DNA of 64,000 nt from Ctenosaura bakeri (Eukaryota; Chordata; Lepidosauria; Squamata; Iguanidae), in assembly GCA_948474755.1 (NCBI GenBank), contig CAOLHI010004227.1:62001-126000 (forward strand), given 5' to 3'. The notes beneath the pieces were generated by a model. The model worked only from the letters and a program-made list of their open reading frames with translations, made no database searches and was not told the origin of the DNA. This document shows positions 21,595 through 31,446 of the stretch, piece by piece (positions within the stretch are counted from its first letter, which is position 1; each line of letters begins with the position of its first letter). Position numbers and translations under genes: made by a program.

Positions 21595-22242
21595 CCCCTC
21601 CCTTTACTCTTCACTTTTCTAATATCAGAATCCCGCTCCCCAGGGTTGGCAACGTTACTAGTAGAAGGTTCCTGTGTCTCTATTTCTTCTTAATTCACCC
21701 TTTTTTCTGTGACCAACCTTTCTCCTTTAGCTCACCGCTGCTCTCCCACAAAATGGCTGCCCCCAGTAGGGAACTGCGCAGTTTCCTGCCTGCAAACCTG
21801 CGCACATGCACAGTGATGCCAAACTACAAAATATCTCTCCAAGGACCCCTACAGATCAGCAGAGGAATCGTTCAAGGTTTGTGGGTTTTTTGAGAGGAGA
21901 ATGGTGAGAGTGTTAATTGTGAGGTTGGTGTTCATCTGTTTTTTCTCCTTTCCTATTGCCTAGCTTTCCCCTGTCTTCCCCCAAAATTTATTCCTTTCTC
22001 TTTCCCCAGACTTTTAAGCTATTTTCCTATTCCTTTCCCCATTTTCTCTTTCCCTTATAACCCTTTTCTTTGTGTGGTTTGTTTTTGTTTTTGTGTTTTT
22101 GGGCTGATAGAGTGTGTCTGTGAGGTAAAGAAAGAGTGAGAGAAGGGTGACTGAGTCAGAGAGAGAGAGGAGAGAGAGAGAGAGGGAGGGAGTGAGAGTG
22201 ACTAATTTGCTGAGGTTGTGGTGTGTTTTGTGTGGAGCCTGC
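21595..22242. promoter_or_regulatory. Presumed divergent promoter region of the two trihelix genes
   Basis: This 650-bp interval separates the start of the minus-strand Myb gene from the plus-strand trihelix ATG. It is pyrimidine-rich, has a GA microsatellite at 22,158-22,198 and a TTTTGTTTTTG tract. No TATA box is convincing on either strand. Promoter role is inferred from gene arrangement only. Confidence 0.35.
22158..22198. repeat. (GA)n purine-rich microsatellite
   Basis: Imperfect GAGAGA run about 85 bp upstream of the trihelix gene's ATG. Confidence 0.85.
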
Positions 22243-23499
22243 ATGGAGTGTGAAGGTGCTGTCTGGGGTGACGGGGAGATCTGCAAACTCCTTGGACTAA
22301 TTAGAGCCAGCTCTGGACTCGAAATTCTGATGAGAAGCACTAATTCCCCAAATAAGGAATATTATGAGCAGATCGCCCAGCGCCTGTCCCGCAAGGGGTT
22401 CTAGAGGACACCAGGACAGGTTACTTCAAAGTTCAAGGGTATCAAGGGCACTTTTTATGCCCTTGAGTGGTTCAATGGGCATCCCCCCAGTGCTGCAAAG
22501 CCACCATTCTATGCAACAATGCTCAGGGTGTGGAAGGCAGTAGGTTGTCCATCATGGCAGGACAGGCGCAGAGGATGTGAGTAACAGCCTCCTCCCTCTC
22601 TCACACAAACAACTATATGTAAAAACATTCATGCAGGGAGGGCTGCTCCTTTCATGTGCAATCAACATGCACGCTAAAAACTACATGTGCTATCCTCTCA
22701 GGTGGAAGAAGATGTGAGACAGGCTCCCATCGTGAGGTGGAGGGAGGCAGCGCACCAGAAAGGGAAGGTAGGCGAAAGTCAAGTTTACCTTGATCATTCT
22801 GATTATTGGTAAAGGAATTGTAGTGTGGACTTTTTCATTTATCTTCATGTCAACAACTGCCAGGCATTTGTCACATAGCATTTTGCATGCATGGCAGGGC
22901 ACCATGTTATAGCATTGTTATTACTGTTGGTGTTTTGTCCTGCTACAGGGGAGGAGAGTATAGTGATTGGTGACACTACCTCTGCCACGGAATGGGAGAA
23001 GGAAGAACTACCAGTGTCCAGTGTGGTGCAAGGTAATCAATTAATAATTTTTTGTGGGAAACATTACTTTTAAGCGTTATGTTGGGCATTAACTTTAAAG
23101 GCTTCTCCTTTCTTTTCTGTAAGCCACAGCGAGATGAACAGAAACCCCTGCCGCGTCTTCCTCTGCCTCCAGGTCCAGGAGGCTTGTCATCGATCTGCAA
23201 GAGGAAGGTCTCCAGAATGTGGGAGGTGGGCCTTTTTTCCAGTAGGATCTGTACTGTGTGGTAAGTGAAAACATGGACAGAACACTGATAGAAAATTTAT
23301 TTTTAATGCTGATTTTATTTTTTTAAAGCAGAGGTCGTGATCCAGGAGCCAACGGGACAAGGGGAAAATGAGGAAGAGATTCCTGGACCATCCACAACTG
23401 GCAAGTGTATGCAAAGAGCATGCAGCTGTACCCCCGAAATGAAAGTCCAGCAACCATTATCCCTAACCTCCAGGACTGCTAACAACACCATGGGCACAT
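22243..23499 (+). pseudogene. Second trihelix (Myb/SANT-like) gene in the Harbinger element, five exons
   Basis: Exon 1 (22,243-22,576) starts MECEGAVWGDGE and encodes a complete trihelix-type domain: EYYEQIAQRLSRKGF, then TAG at 22,402-22,404, then GQVTSKFKGIKGTF and MLRVWKAVGCPSW. Exon 2 is 22,702-22,767, exon 3 is 22,949-23,032 (acidic, Ser/Thr-rich), and exon 4 is 23,130-23,224 (SASRSRRLVIDLQEEG; one TGA at its start). Exon 5 begins at 23,332 (EPTGQGENEEEIPGPSTTG). All four introns are GT-AG and all are phase 1, closing exactly, which makes the model strong. Exon 5 may end at a GC donor near 23,401 or read through to a stop at about 23,499. It would be a DNA-binding protein. It is not a copy of the minus-strand gene. 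I do not recognise a named family beyond Myb_DNA-bind_4-like. Confidence 0.8.
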
Positions 23500-23927
23500 A
23501 GAACGCTAAACATGTAACCTGATCACTATAAAAAAATCATAGAAATTTTCAGCCACACTACATACCTGCAACCTTTTTTTTGATGTTGCTGAATTAGCTG
23601 TTTTTTGAGGATTAGAAAATGGCAGCATCCTGTCGTTTGTTGGGTGGGACCAACCGCTGAAACTGTCCACGCCCACAGCCCACCCTCCGCTGATTGCATG
23701 CTAGCATTGGTGCAAATCTGCGCATCTGCAAACTGAGCAGGTACGAAATGGCATGCTCCAGAAAAATGAAAAACCTATTTTTTCCGTTCTTCAAAAAGTG
23801 CGCTGGAGGACCACTTGGGGCGTTTTGGAGCAGACTGAGGTGCGGAACTAAGGTAAATAGTCCGGACCTAGTCTGCTCCAAGGTGCAGACAACCTTCGTG
23901 ATAGGACGCACTTACACGTCCTAATTT

Positions 23928-23945
23928 CCTTGTGCGGAAAGGGTC
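23928..23945 (-). repeat. Right terminal inverted repeat of the Harbinger element
   Basis: CCTTGTGCGGAAAGGGTC. The 200 bp inside it (GGAGCAGACTGAGG, AATAGTCCGGACCTAG, GGACG...CACGTCC) align with the right end of the 63.1-kb MITE. Confidence 0.85.
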
Positions 23946-23948
23946 ATA

Positions 23949-24438
23949 ATTTAATATAATTATGATTTCATGAAATTAAATTATGACTATTCATAAATTT
24001 CATATTTATGAACTTGAGATAAAAAAATTGAATCTCAGAGAAATGCATAATTGACTGGAGTCTACCCTTCACCTCTTTCCTAATTTGGAAGTCACTATGG
24101 TGCAAAGTTGGGAATTTAAAAGCGTACTTGACAAGTTCTGTCAGACTGAAATTCTCATCATTCCCACCTGGCATTGATTGGGGATGACAGGGACTGTAGT
24201 CCAGAACATTAGGGGACTCTCAGTTGGGAAAGACAAGGAGAGAAGTCTCCACAAAGAACAGAGGTAGGCATGAATTTGCCTGGAATTTTGGATTTTAGGA
24301 GATGAAAGTTCTTCCTGGGGGTTGAGAAGGAGCTGCAGCAAAGAGAAGACTGAAAAAGTCCATAAACTGAAATTGATGTGTCTTGAGGAGAAGACAAATG
24401 GTACTATTACCTAGAGGGTGCTTTCTTCATCCACCCTC
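23949..24438. other. No gene; weak MITE-like remnant at 24,080-24,210
   Basis: CATTCCCACCTGGCATTGATT and GATGACAGGGACTGTAGTCCAGAAC resemble the hAT-like MITE arms but are too eroded to delimit. Confidence 0.35.
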
Positions 24439-24439
24439 A

Positions 24440-24864
24440 TGTTAGATTAAAAATGCGGTGACATTTGCCCCAGTTGAAAATACATTTGATGATCATGTCA
24501 TGGGACACCTGGGGAATGACTTGACAAAGTATGACTCATTCTCTAGGGGACATGGAGTAAAGGGCTGAGTCATGATAGTGACATCATGGCACAAGGTTGC
24601 ATCATGCAAACAGCCCTAAGTGATGACATGGAAGCAGGTGTGTATAAAACAGGGACATGAATGCTTACTCTCTCTCTCTCTACATCCAGTCTCTCTGATC
24701 CTGACACTCTGATCCTGAATCTCTGATCCTGAAACTCTGACGCTGAATCTCTGCCTGTGGATCTGCGTATCCTGTGTAATAGAAGTATATACTGCAACTG
24801 TGAAGATTAAAGCCTCCAGGTATTTTGGATGACAAACTCTGTGTCCATGAGTTTACTAACCAGT
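24440..24864 (+). mobile_element. 5' LTR of a Ty1/copia element
   Basis: A promoter-like TGTATAAAAC at about 24,641 is followed by a CT-rich leader and an ATTAAA-type signal (GATTAAAGCC near 24,806). The LTR probably ends near ACTAACCA at 24,864, with GGGTCAGAGC downstream as the possible primer site. The start is uncertain (TGTTAG near 24,441 or TGTCATGG near 24,498). No 3' LTR is present in the window. Confidence 0.55.
24693..24748 (+). repeat. 14-bp tandem repeat in the copia LTR, four units
   Basis: CTCTGATCCTGAAT repeated with small changes, just downstream of the TATA box, so it would lie in the transcribed leader. Confidence 0.85.
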
Positions 24865-25305
24865 GGGTAGAGGGGTCAGAGCTGATGCTATAGTTGTACT
24901 CTGCTGCACACCCTTTTTGCTGTTTGGAAGCTCTGCTTTGTTTATGCTTGCCTCTGGGACACTTTTTGTCCAGAGAGCAGTGGTTCCAGGGAGGATTTTG
25001 TGCTGGTGCTGTAAATCATCTCCCGTCAGTGGTTATGGGCCCAGTTCTTGGCCAGTATAACTCAGTTTTTCCCAGCGGTGGGCTGTGAGATGGTGGCATA
25101 GTCTAGATCTGCCTGAACTCCTGAGTTAGAGCACCTTGTGGGAGTGTTTTTCCTTTGCAGAGTGAGTTTTTAAACTGCAGCAATTTTGCCTGACTGGTTT
25201 TGTTTTTGGTTTTCCTCGCCACTGTGTTAAAGATTATCCTTATCTTTTTTTTTTGGTTCAATCTGTATTGCCAAAGGAGGTTTGCGTTTTTGTGTAGAAG
25301 CAAAC

Positions 25306-26962
25306 ATGGCTACAGACAAGGCGCACAGTTTGATAAATTGAACAACAGGAACTATCAGACCTGGTGTCATGATGCAAAGTCTTCTGGTGAGGGAGAATGT
25401 GTGGGATGTTGTTGAACACCCTCCAGATGACGATGATGACGGTGGGCTGTTGGCAGATCAGTGTGCAAAAGCAATTATCATTCGCAGTGTGGAACCCAGT
25501 CAGCTACATGAGGAATAAGCAAACTGCAGCTGAGGTTTGGGAGACACTGAGAAATGTGTGCCAAAGAGACTCTTGCTTGTCCAGGATAATATGGACTAAG
25601 AGACTGTATAACACTAAGCTCCCTGAGGGAGGTGATGTAAAGGCTCACCTTGATACAATGAGGAAGCTCTTCCTAGAGCTAGAGATGAGAGGAATGACAT
25701 TTGCAGAGGTTCAGAAGTGTTACATAGTCCTGAGTAGTTTAAACCAGGACTGGGACTTTCTGCATTACAGCTTTCAGAGTTTGGCTGAGCGAGAGTTAAA
25801 CCTTGACCTGGTGATGTCCAGAGTGTTAGAAGAGCAGGACAGATGGGAGTTTGAGGCAAGCAGCGGTGATTTACAATGGCGTGCTGTGGGAGCTGCCTCA
25901 AGGAAATCAGACGAGAACCATGTGCTGCCTTCGCCTGGAGAGTAGATTGCATCATGCAGCTATGAGAGATGCCGTTATCTCTGAGAAAGGATTGCAAGGT
26001 GAAAGGGTCCAGAGCAAAGAAAAACCAGGCACAGAGAGTCCAGGGGAAGAAGGATTCTTCAACCAAGGCTGGCAGCATTTTTGTAGCAGCAGCAGAGGAC
26101 ACTACAAAGGTTCGTCAGTACTGGCTTTTGGACAGTGGAGCCACACATCATGTGGTGAACTGCCTAAAGCTTTTGAAAGACAACAAGCAGGCTCCTGTTC
26201 ACAGTGTGAGCTTGGCTGATGGAGCTCACAGCGCAGTTGAAAAAATGGGAACTGCATTGTGCCTTGTTTGGGGGAAAATTGTCACAATGTACTCTGTGCA
26301 GAAAATCTTGAAAATTACCTGTTAAGTGTCTCATGCCTGATAAATGATGGTTATGAAGTTCTGTTCAAGGGTAATGAATGTACAGTGAGTTTGGGTGGTA
26401 AAGTTTGTGCCAGAGGAGTAAGAGAAAGAGGTAGTACAGTAGTAACCCAACGTACCCCTGCATTATCAGTGTGCCCATTATTTACACAGAGTCATGGGCC
26501 ATGCAAATTTTATGGATTGTCACAATTGGCTAAAGTGTGTCCAACTCTTAAGGTGAACAAATGTAACAGATTTTTGGATTGTTCTGTTTGTAAGAAGGTA
26601 AAGGTCAAGGCTTATCCTGTGACCAAGGAAAGTCAAATTGTAACCACCAGACCATTTCAGGTTGTGAATGCTGACCCGGCAGGTCCACTCCGGGAGAGTG
26701 AAGGTTGGTCAAAGTATATTTTTGTGATCATTGATAGGCATAGGAGGTACAGTTATGTATTTCTGCTGAAAACCAAAAATGAGGCTTTTGACAAATTTAA
26801 GAATTGGGTGAATATGGTAGAAAGAGAATTCCCATATAAAATAGCATACCTCAGTACTGATTGTTCTGTGGAAACAAATTTCAAAATTGGCTAAAACAAA
26901 AAGGCATACAACATAAAACCACAAACCCATATGCTCCTTCTGAAAATGGGCTTGCAGAGATA
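25306..26962 (+). pseudogene. Ty1/copia Gag-protease-integrase, 3' truncated
   Basis: Starts ATGGCTACAGAC at 25,306. Gag (to about 25,945) shows the copia UBN2-type pattern: NYQTW, AAEVWETLRN, LPEGGDVKAHLDTM, then a coiled region. The aspartic protease motif DSGATHHVV is at 26,131 onward. Integrase follows with a CSVCKK zinc pair, a core Asp in NADPAGP, IIDRHRRYSYVFLL, and the end of the core, NPYAPSENGLAE, near 26,930-26,960. There homology stops abruptly, so RT and RNase H are lost. The order protease-integrase before RT is diagnostic of copia. Several frameshifts (for example 25,330-25,400, 25,945 and 26,325) make it non-functional. Confidence 0.88.
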
Positions 26963-26964
26963 AG

Positions 26965-27275
26965 ACTTGGAGCTCTACAGTCTCAAATGCCTCCCGTTAT
27001 GTCTCAAATGTCTCAAATACCTGTATGGGGAAAGTTCCTCCACCACCATCTTAAACTCAGCTCTAACTTCTCAAGAAAAAACCAGCTGTGTAATCTTCCA
27101 GTGCCAGATTTCTTCCCCTAAAATGACTAACATCCATTCCTGATGAAGGAACTTGTGAACTTCAAAAGCTTGTATGATGTGATTTGCACTTTTTTGATTG
27201 GCCTAATAAAGGTACCATTGAAATGGGTTTTTTGTGTGTGGTGTTTTGTTTGTTTTTGGAATTTCCTATATTGTG
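26965..27275 (+). repeat. Unclassified repeat-like segment truncating the copia element
   Basis: The segment contains a short internal repeat (TCTCAAATG at 26,983, 27,003 and 27,013) and an end reading CCTGATGAAGGAACTTGTGA, then AAAGCTTG and CCTAATAAAGGTACCA. That end resembles 3' tails of old reptile LINE-type repeats. I cannot name the family. Confidence 0.35.
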
Positions 27276-27408
27276 CTGCATGGTCAACATGGCTACACCT
27301 GGATCTATGTTAGCAGTTTATTATGAGATATATGACTTCCATGCAGAAGGCCTCAGTTTCAGACAGTGAAATTTCTAGCTAAGAGGATACTATTGTATGT
27401 GGGAGAAG

Positions 27409-27636
27409 AGAGCTAGTGTGTTGTAGTGGTTTGAGTGCTGAAGTATGACTCTGGAGACCAGGGTTCGAATTCCCATTCTGCCATGGAAACTCAAGAGGTC
27501 ACTTTGGGTAAGTCGGCCTCAGAGGAAGGCAAGTCCAAACCTCTTTTTAATAAGTCTTGCCAAGAAAGCCCAGTGATAGGTTCACCTGAGGGTTGCCAAA
27601 AGTCAGAAACAACTTGAAGGCACATAACAACAGCAT
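27409..27636 (+). mobile_element. tRNA-headed SINE, copy 5, nearly full length
   Basis: Head with TTGTAGTGGTTTGAGTGCTG and an intact B box GGTTCGAATTC, through to the AACAACTTGAAGGCACATAACAACA tail. This is one of the best copies in the window. Confidence 0.9.
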
Positions 27637-27779
27637 GTGGGGAGAGGACAAGACATCTGTCTGAGAATCAGAACAGACACTGAGAATACTGGTGTAGGGT
27701 AGTTTCTCCGTTTGCATTTGTTTTACTTACAGTCTTTGAGGAAGTGACTAATAGAGTTCAGTAGCACAGCACAGAGTTT

Positions 27780-27876
27780 AGAAATATTACATTTTTGACT
27801 ATAACTCCCACAGACCATGTTGGGGTGATGATTCTGGAAGGTGTGATCCAAAAATTAACTTTCCAAGCACTGGTAG
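27780..27876. mobile_element. Palindromic hAT-like MITE, decayed
   Basis: Arms AATATTACATTTTTGACTATAACTCCC and AATTAACTTTCCAAGCACTG correspond to the element at 3522. Confidence 0.4.
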
Positions 27877-28012
27877 AGCATGTGTTTTACATCCAGAATG
27901 TGCCAATTTAAATCTCTAGCATTTCGATGTAAAAGTATTGTGCACCAGATGATGGGAAACATCTTTCCCTGAGTGGAATATTGGAGAAATGCTGACATAC
28001 TTAAGAGAGACA
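27877..28012 (+). mobile_element. Second tRNA-headed SINE type, eroded
   Basis: GAGCATGTGTTTTACATCCAGAATGTG and TAAATCTCTAGCATTTC look like a decayed tRNA head whose usual form is GCATGCAGAAGGTCCCAGGTTC. A body part of the same type is at 51,786-51,885. The form is recalled from general knowledge and was not aligned. Confidence 0.4.
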
Positions 28013-28868
28013 ATGATAAGCAAGGTCAGGTTAAGTATGATCCACAAACTGATGCAGGAAAACCCAATGCATCTAGGACTCTTCCATTAGAAAAAGAAAA
28101 CCTGCCCAGTGTTCGGGTCCAAAATCTCCCCAAGCTGTGCAAAACAACCTGAAATTGGACTGTTTTATTTCACACATCCCTCCCAAATCAGCTGAAAACT
28201 GGTCAAAGCCAACCTTCATTTCTAGGTTGGCAGAAGCATGTCCATGTGGCCCTCTGGGAGTTGGTTGAGACAAAAATTGTCTATCACTGATGGCACCATT
28301 GCTCACTCTTGAGGAAGATGGACAAACTGTTGACCTGGACAGTTCTGAATGCCCAGTTTTGGATCTCCCCTTGGAGCAATTCCTTTACCAAGAGTTTTGT
28401 TTACATTATTTAACAGGTGGCAGCCAAATCATGTTTAACTCAATGGCAATGACGATCAGCTTCCTAAGATGATTTTGCAGATCCAGTCTCGTTGGAAGAC
28501 ACTACAGCAGGCTGACTGGCATCAATGTCTGTTGATGGGGGAGGGGGTGATGATGTGGGTTTCTGGTGAGACTTTTTCTGCTTTGTTTGACTTTATTGTT
28601 ATGTGAACCGAAGGAGGGTGCAATGTGTACCTACCTAAGAAACTCAAGGACTGTTTCTTGCAGTAGAGTAGGTTTTTAAGGCAAGTGCTCATCCTAACGG
28701 GTTCCATACCACTAGGGAGTGCCCAAAAATTCAGGCAGCTCTTTTAATCCAGATTAACAAAACTAACAATTTTCAGGCAGCTTCTCCTAGCCTGTGTGTT
28801 CTTCCTCATTAATAACTTTTGCAATCTTGAGCATAGTCAAGATGTTGCTTAACCACACATGCCTTGAT
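28013..28868. other. No gene recognised
   Basis: No domain, splice pattern or named repeat. Frames at 28,073-28,306 (minus) and 28,522-28,707 (minus) look fortuitous. Confidence 0.45.
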
Positions 28869-29420
28869 GTGTGCCTTGACATTGGGCCTCAAAGCAGCTT
28901 ACATGTTAAAAGAATATAATTTAAAAACTTCTACATAGTATATCTTAAAACAGAATTAAAGGATTAAACAACTTATAAAAATTAAAACAGCTAAAAAGGG
29001 ATTGAGAGAATTAATTAAAATCAAAACAGTACAACACCCCTAGCCTGTTCTTTGAAAATTTTCTATGTTAAAATGCCTGCCTGAATAAAAATATCTTTGC
29101 CTACTGCCAAAGGGCAATAAGCATGGGGTCATTCTGGCTTCCCTGGGAAGGGAGTTCCAGAGCCTGGGGCAGCCACTGAGAAGGCCCTCTCTTTGAGTCC
29201 CCACCAATTATGCTTGCGACAGTAGTGGCACTGAGAGAAGGGCCTCTCCTGATGAGTTTAGACCCCAAGCTGGTTCATACAGGAAGATACGGTCTGTCAA
29301 GTAGCCTGGACCTGAGATATATAGGGCTTTGTAGGTCATAATCAGCACTTTTTGAATTGTGACTGGAAATAAACTAGCAGCCAGAATTGCAGTTGAAAAA
29401 TGTAATCCTTCCAAGTTCTG
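28869..29420. repeat. Unclassified reptile interspersed repeat
   Basis: CTCAAAGCAGCTTACA at the left, then GGGAGTTCCAGAGCCTGGGGCAGCC, GAGAAGGCCCTCTC, AAGTAGCCTGGACC and AGGGCTTTGTAGGTCATAATCAGCAC. These blocks are familiar from a widespread reptile repeat, but I cannot assign class or strand. Confidence 0.45.
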
Positions 29421-31135
29421 ATGAAGTTGTAAACTCTATTTTTTTTCTCCCACTTACAATATGAAGTGCAAAGCCACAAAACGGACTTAGTTTACCATCT
29501 GCATGGATTAGGCCTTATATACTCACAGCCTTATATAAAGCCAAAATTATCACCTATCAACCAACTCAACTTTCCAACTTTGGAAAGAATGTGCCTTCCT
29601 CTGCAGCAATGTGGCAAAGCAAGCACTGGCACATCAAAGACCTGGAAAAAAGTGAATCAACAGTACCTCTAAGCTATCATGGATATCATGCGGCAAGATT
29701 ACCATCAGGAATAATAAGGTTCAACACACGGTGGTTGCACAAGCATCAGGTTGGAAAAAAACTATTAAAAGATGCAAATCTGCTGGACTGGACTTGTAAC
29801 CAGCTCCAAAGCCATCAGGCTCCCACAGAATTATCTTAAGAGAAAGCTTGCAGCTTTTGGAACATTGCAATAGCTTGCAGTGTTTGGAACTCTGCATTCT
29901 AACACAGCAAAAGGAAAGCAGCAAAAGGGGATCCTTTCCTCGTGATTGCATATAAAAAATGCACAACACTACAGAGCTGTCTTACTTAGAGAGAAAGCCC
30001 TTTCATGGATGCTAGAGTACTAGAGGTTACCCGATATTTCTAAGCCTCCATCTTGAGGTCTCTAGGGGAAGAACTGTAGTGGCAGCTCTTATAGCATGGT
30101 GCTCTGCAGAATTTAGGAACCTTAACTTTTTAAAACTCCCACATTCCCTCAGCTTGCATAGCTGGTAGCCATGCTGACCAGGGGATTCTGCAGATTGTAG
30201 GCTGGCATTGTGTTAGTGACATATGCAGGCATAAGTTGTGTTATGCATGCAGATTTTTTTCTAATAATGCACCAGAGTTGTATCCAGCTAATGGCAGTGG
30301 AAGCAGAGTTGCACATGTGGGACCACTGCACATTGGCATTACACATTGCAATTGCACAGTGTGTTGTCAACCATGCACATTGACCATTGATCCATGTATG
30401 TTGTGCTATCTTGACATTCAGTGTAGAGGATGTTTAAAATAAAATTTACACTATTCTGAAGTGATGTAGGATCTCAACTGTAGTCTAAAAAATAACTTTT
30501 CTAAGCTCTGACCACATGTATATAAGCAGTTCCTAAACTTGGGACTTTCCCCCAAATCCCTCCTGAAAGCTGCAATCTGAAAATGGGGCTATTGATGGAG
30601 AGTGAACATTTTTTATTGGTTACTTCCAAGAACTATCTAGTCCAACCTGATCTACAGCAGCCCAAGGAGAGAAGAATGACTGTTAATCCTGAGCACATAC
30701 TCATTCATTAAGTCATCTAAAAACATTTCTTGGCCTATTAGCCATGGTCTAGTTTCTCTGATGTCCTGCATCCCCTTGTGGCTTTAGCTTTCTTCAGTAA
30801 TTTGGAGGAAGCTGGGGAATGGGAAACAGATGAGAAGAAGCCTGGGAAAGTTAAACTGTGCTGAACAATTTGCCAGGTCAACAGTTAATATTCCATGATT
30901 CAATTATTGATTGACTCATGCTCCTTTAGGATATAAGGCAGATATTAACTGCACAGTGGGAAGTATTCCACACTGAGTGCATTGTCACCTAGAAGGTGCA
31001 GCTGCTTCTTGAAAGAGAAGAAATTCCAATATCTATTGTTGGCAATTGTTTTCTTACAAGGTTGCCAGACTGATGCAGAACAGGGCTCACATAAATGTAA
31101 CTGTTAACAGATCGTGGAGCAGGAAGATGTAGTGT
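29421..31135. other. No gene; possible CR1 tail scrap at 30,620-30,665
   Basis: TACTTCCAAGAACTATCTAGTCCAACC resembles a reversed CR1 3' end. Otherwise unrecognised; several 60-80-codon frames overlap on both strands. Confidence 0.4.
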
Positions 31136-31139
31136 GAAG

Positions 31140-31240
31140 GGTCTTGCAGGCAGAAGTACACATATCCTCCAACATTTCATAAATGAAAACTGGGACATAA
31201 GTGGCCAAATAACACCACTGTGCGATCAAGATGGCAAAAG
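31140..31240 (+). repeat. Family D interspersed repeat, fragment
   Basis: ATCCTCCAACATTTCATAAATGAAAACTGGGACA and GATCAAGATGGCAAAAG match the left part of the copies at 40,995 and 52,990. Confidence 0.55.
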
Positions 31241-31446
31241 TTCTCCTATTCCTACAGCTTCACTGGCTGTCAATCCATTTCTGAGCAAAATTCAAACTGC
31301 TGATAATGACCTTTAAAGCCTTCTATGATTTAGGACATTTATGCTCTACACTGTTATAGTTCTATTATTCCACTTTCAACATCCTGTGGAATTCTGTGGT
31401 TTGTAGTTCACTGAGGCCAAAGAGCTCTCTGGCTGAGAATTCTAAA

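Larger units (their letters stand above)
14868..23945 (+). mobile_element. PIF/Harbinger-type DNA transposon, 9.1 kb, three genes
   Basis: Bounded by 18-bp inverted repeats (GGCCATTTCCGCACAAGG at the left; its complement with two mismatches at the right) and by ATA on each side (14,865-14,867 and 23,946-23,948), a 3-bp target duplication as in Harbinger. Inside are a DDE transposase (+), a convergent Myb/trihelix gene (-), and a divergent second trihelix gene (+). Two-gene organisation is typical of the superfamily; a third gene and a length over 9 kb are unusual. Point mutations in all three genes indicate an inactive but fairly young copy. The alternative is two nested elements sharing ends, but I saw no second pair of TIRs inside. 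Confidence 0.82.

Noticed and set aside
27409..27636. tRNA gene (A and B boxes present)
   Set aside because: No cloverleaf acceptor pairing, and the sequence continues as a SINE body repeated a dozen times in the window.
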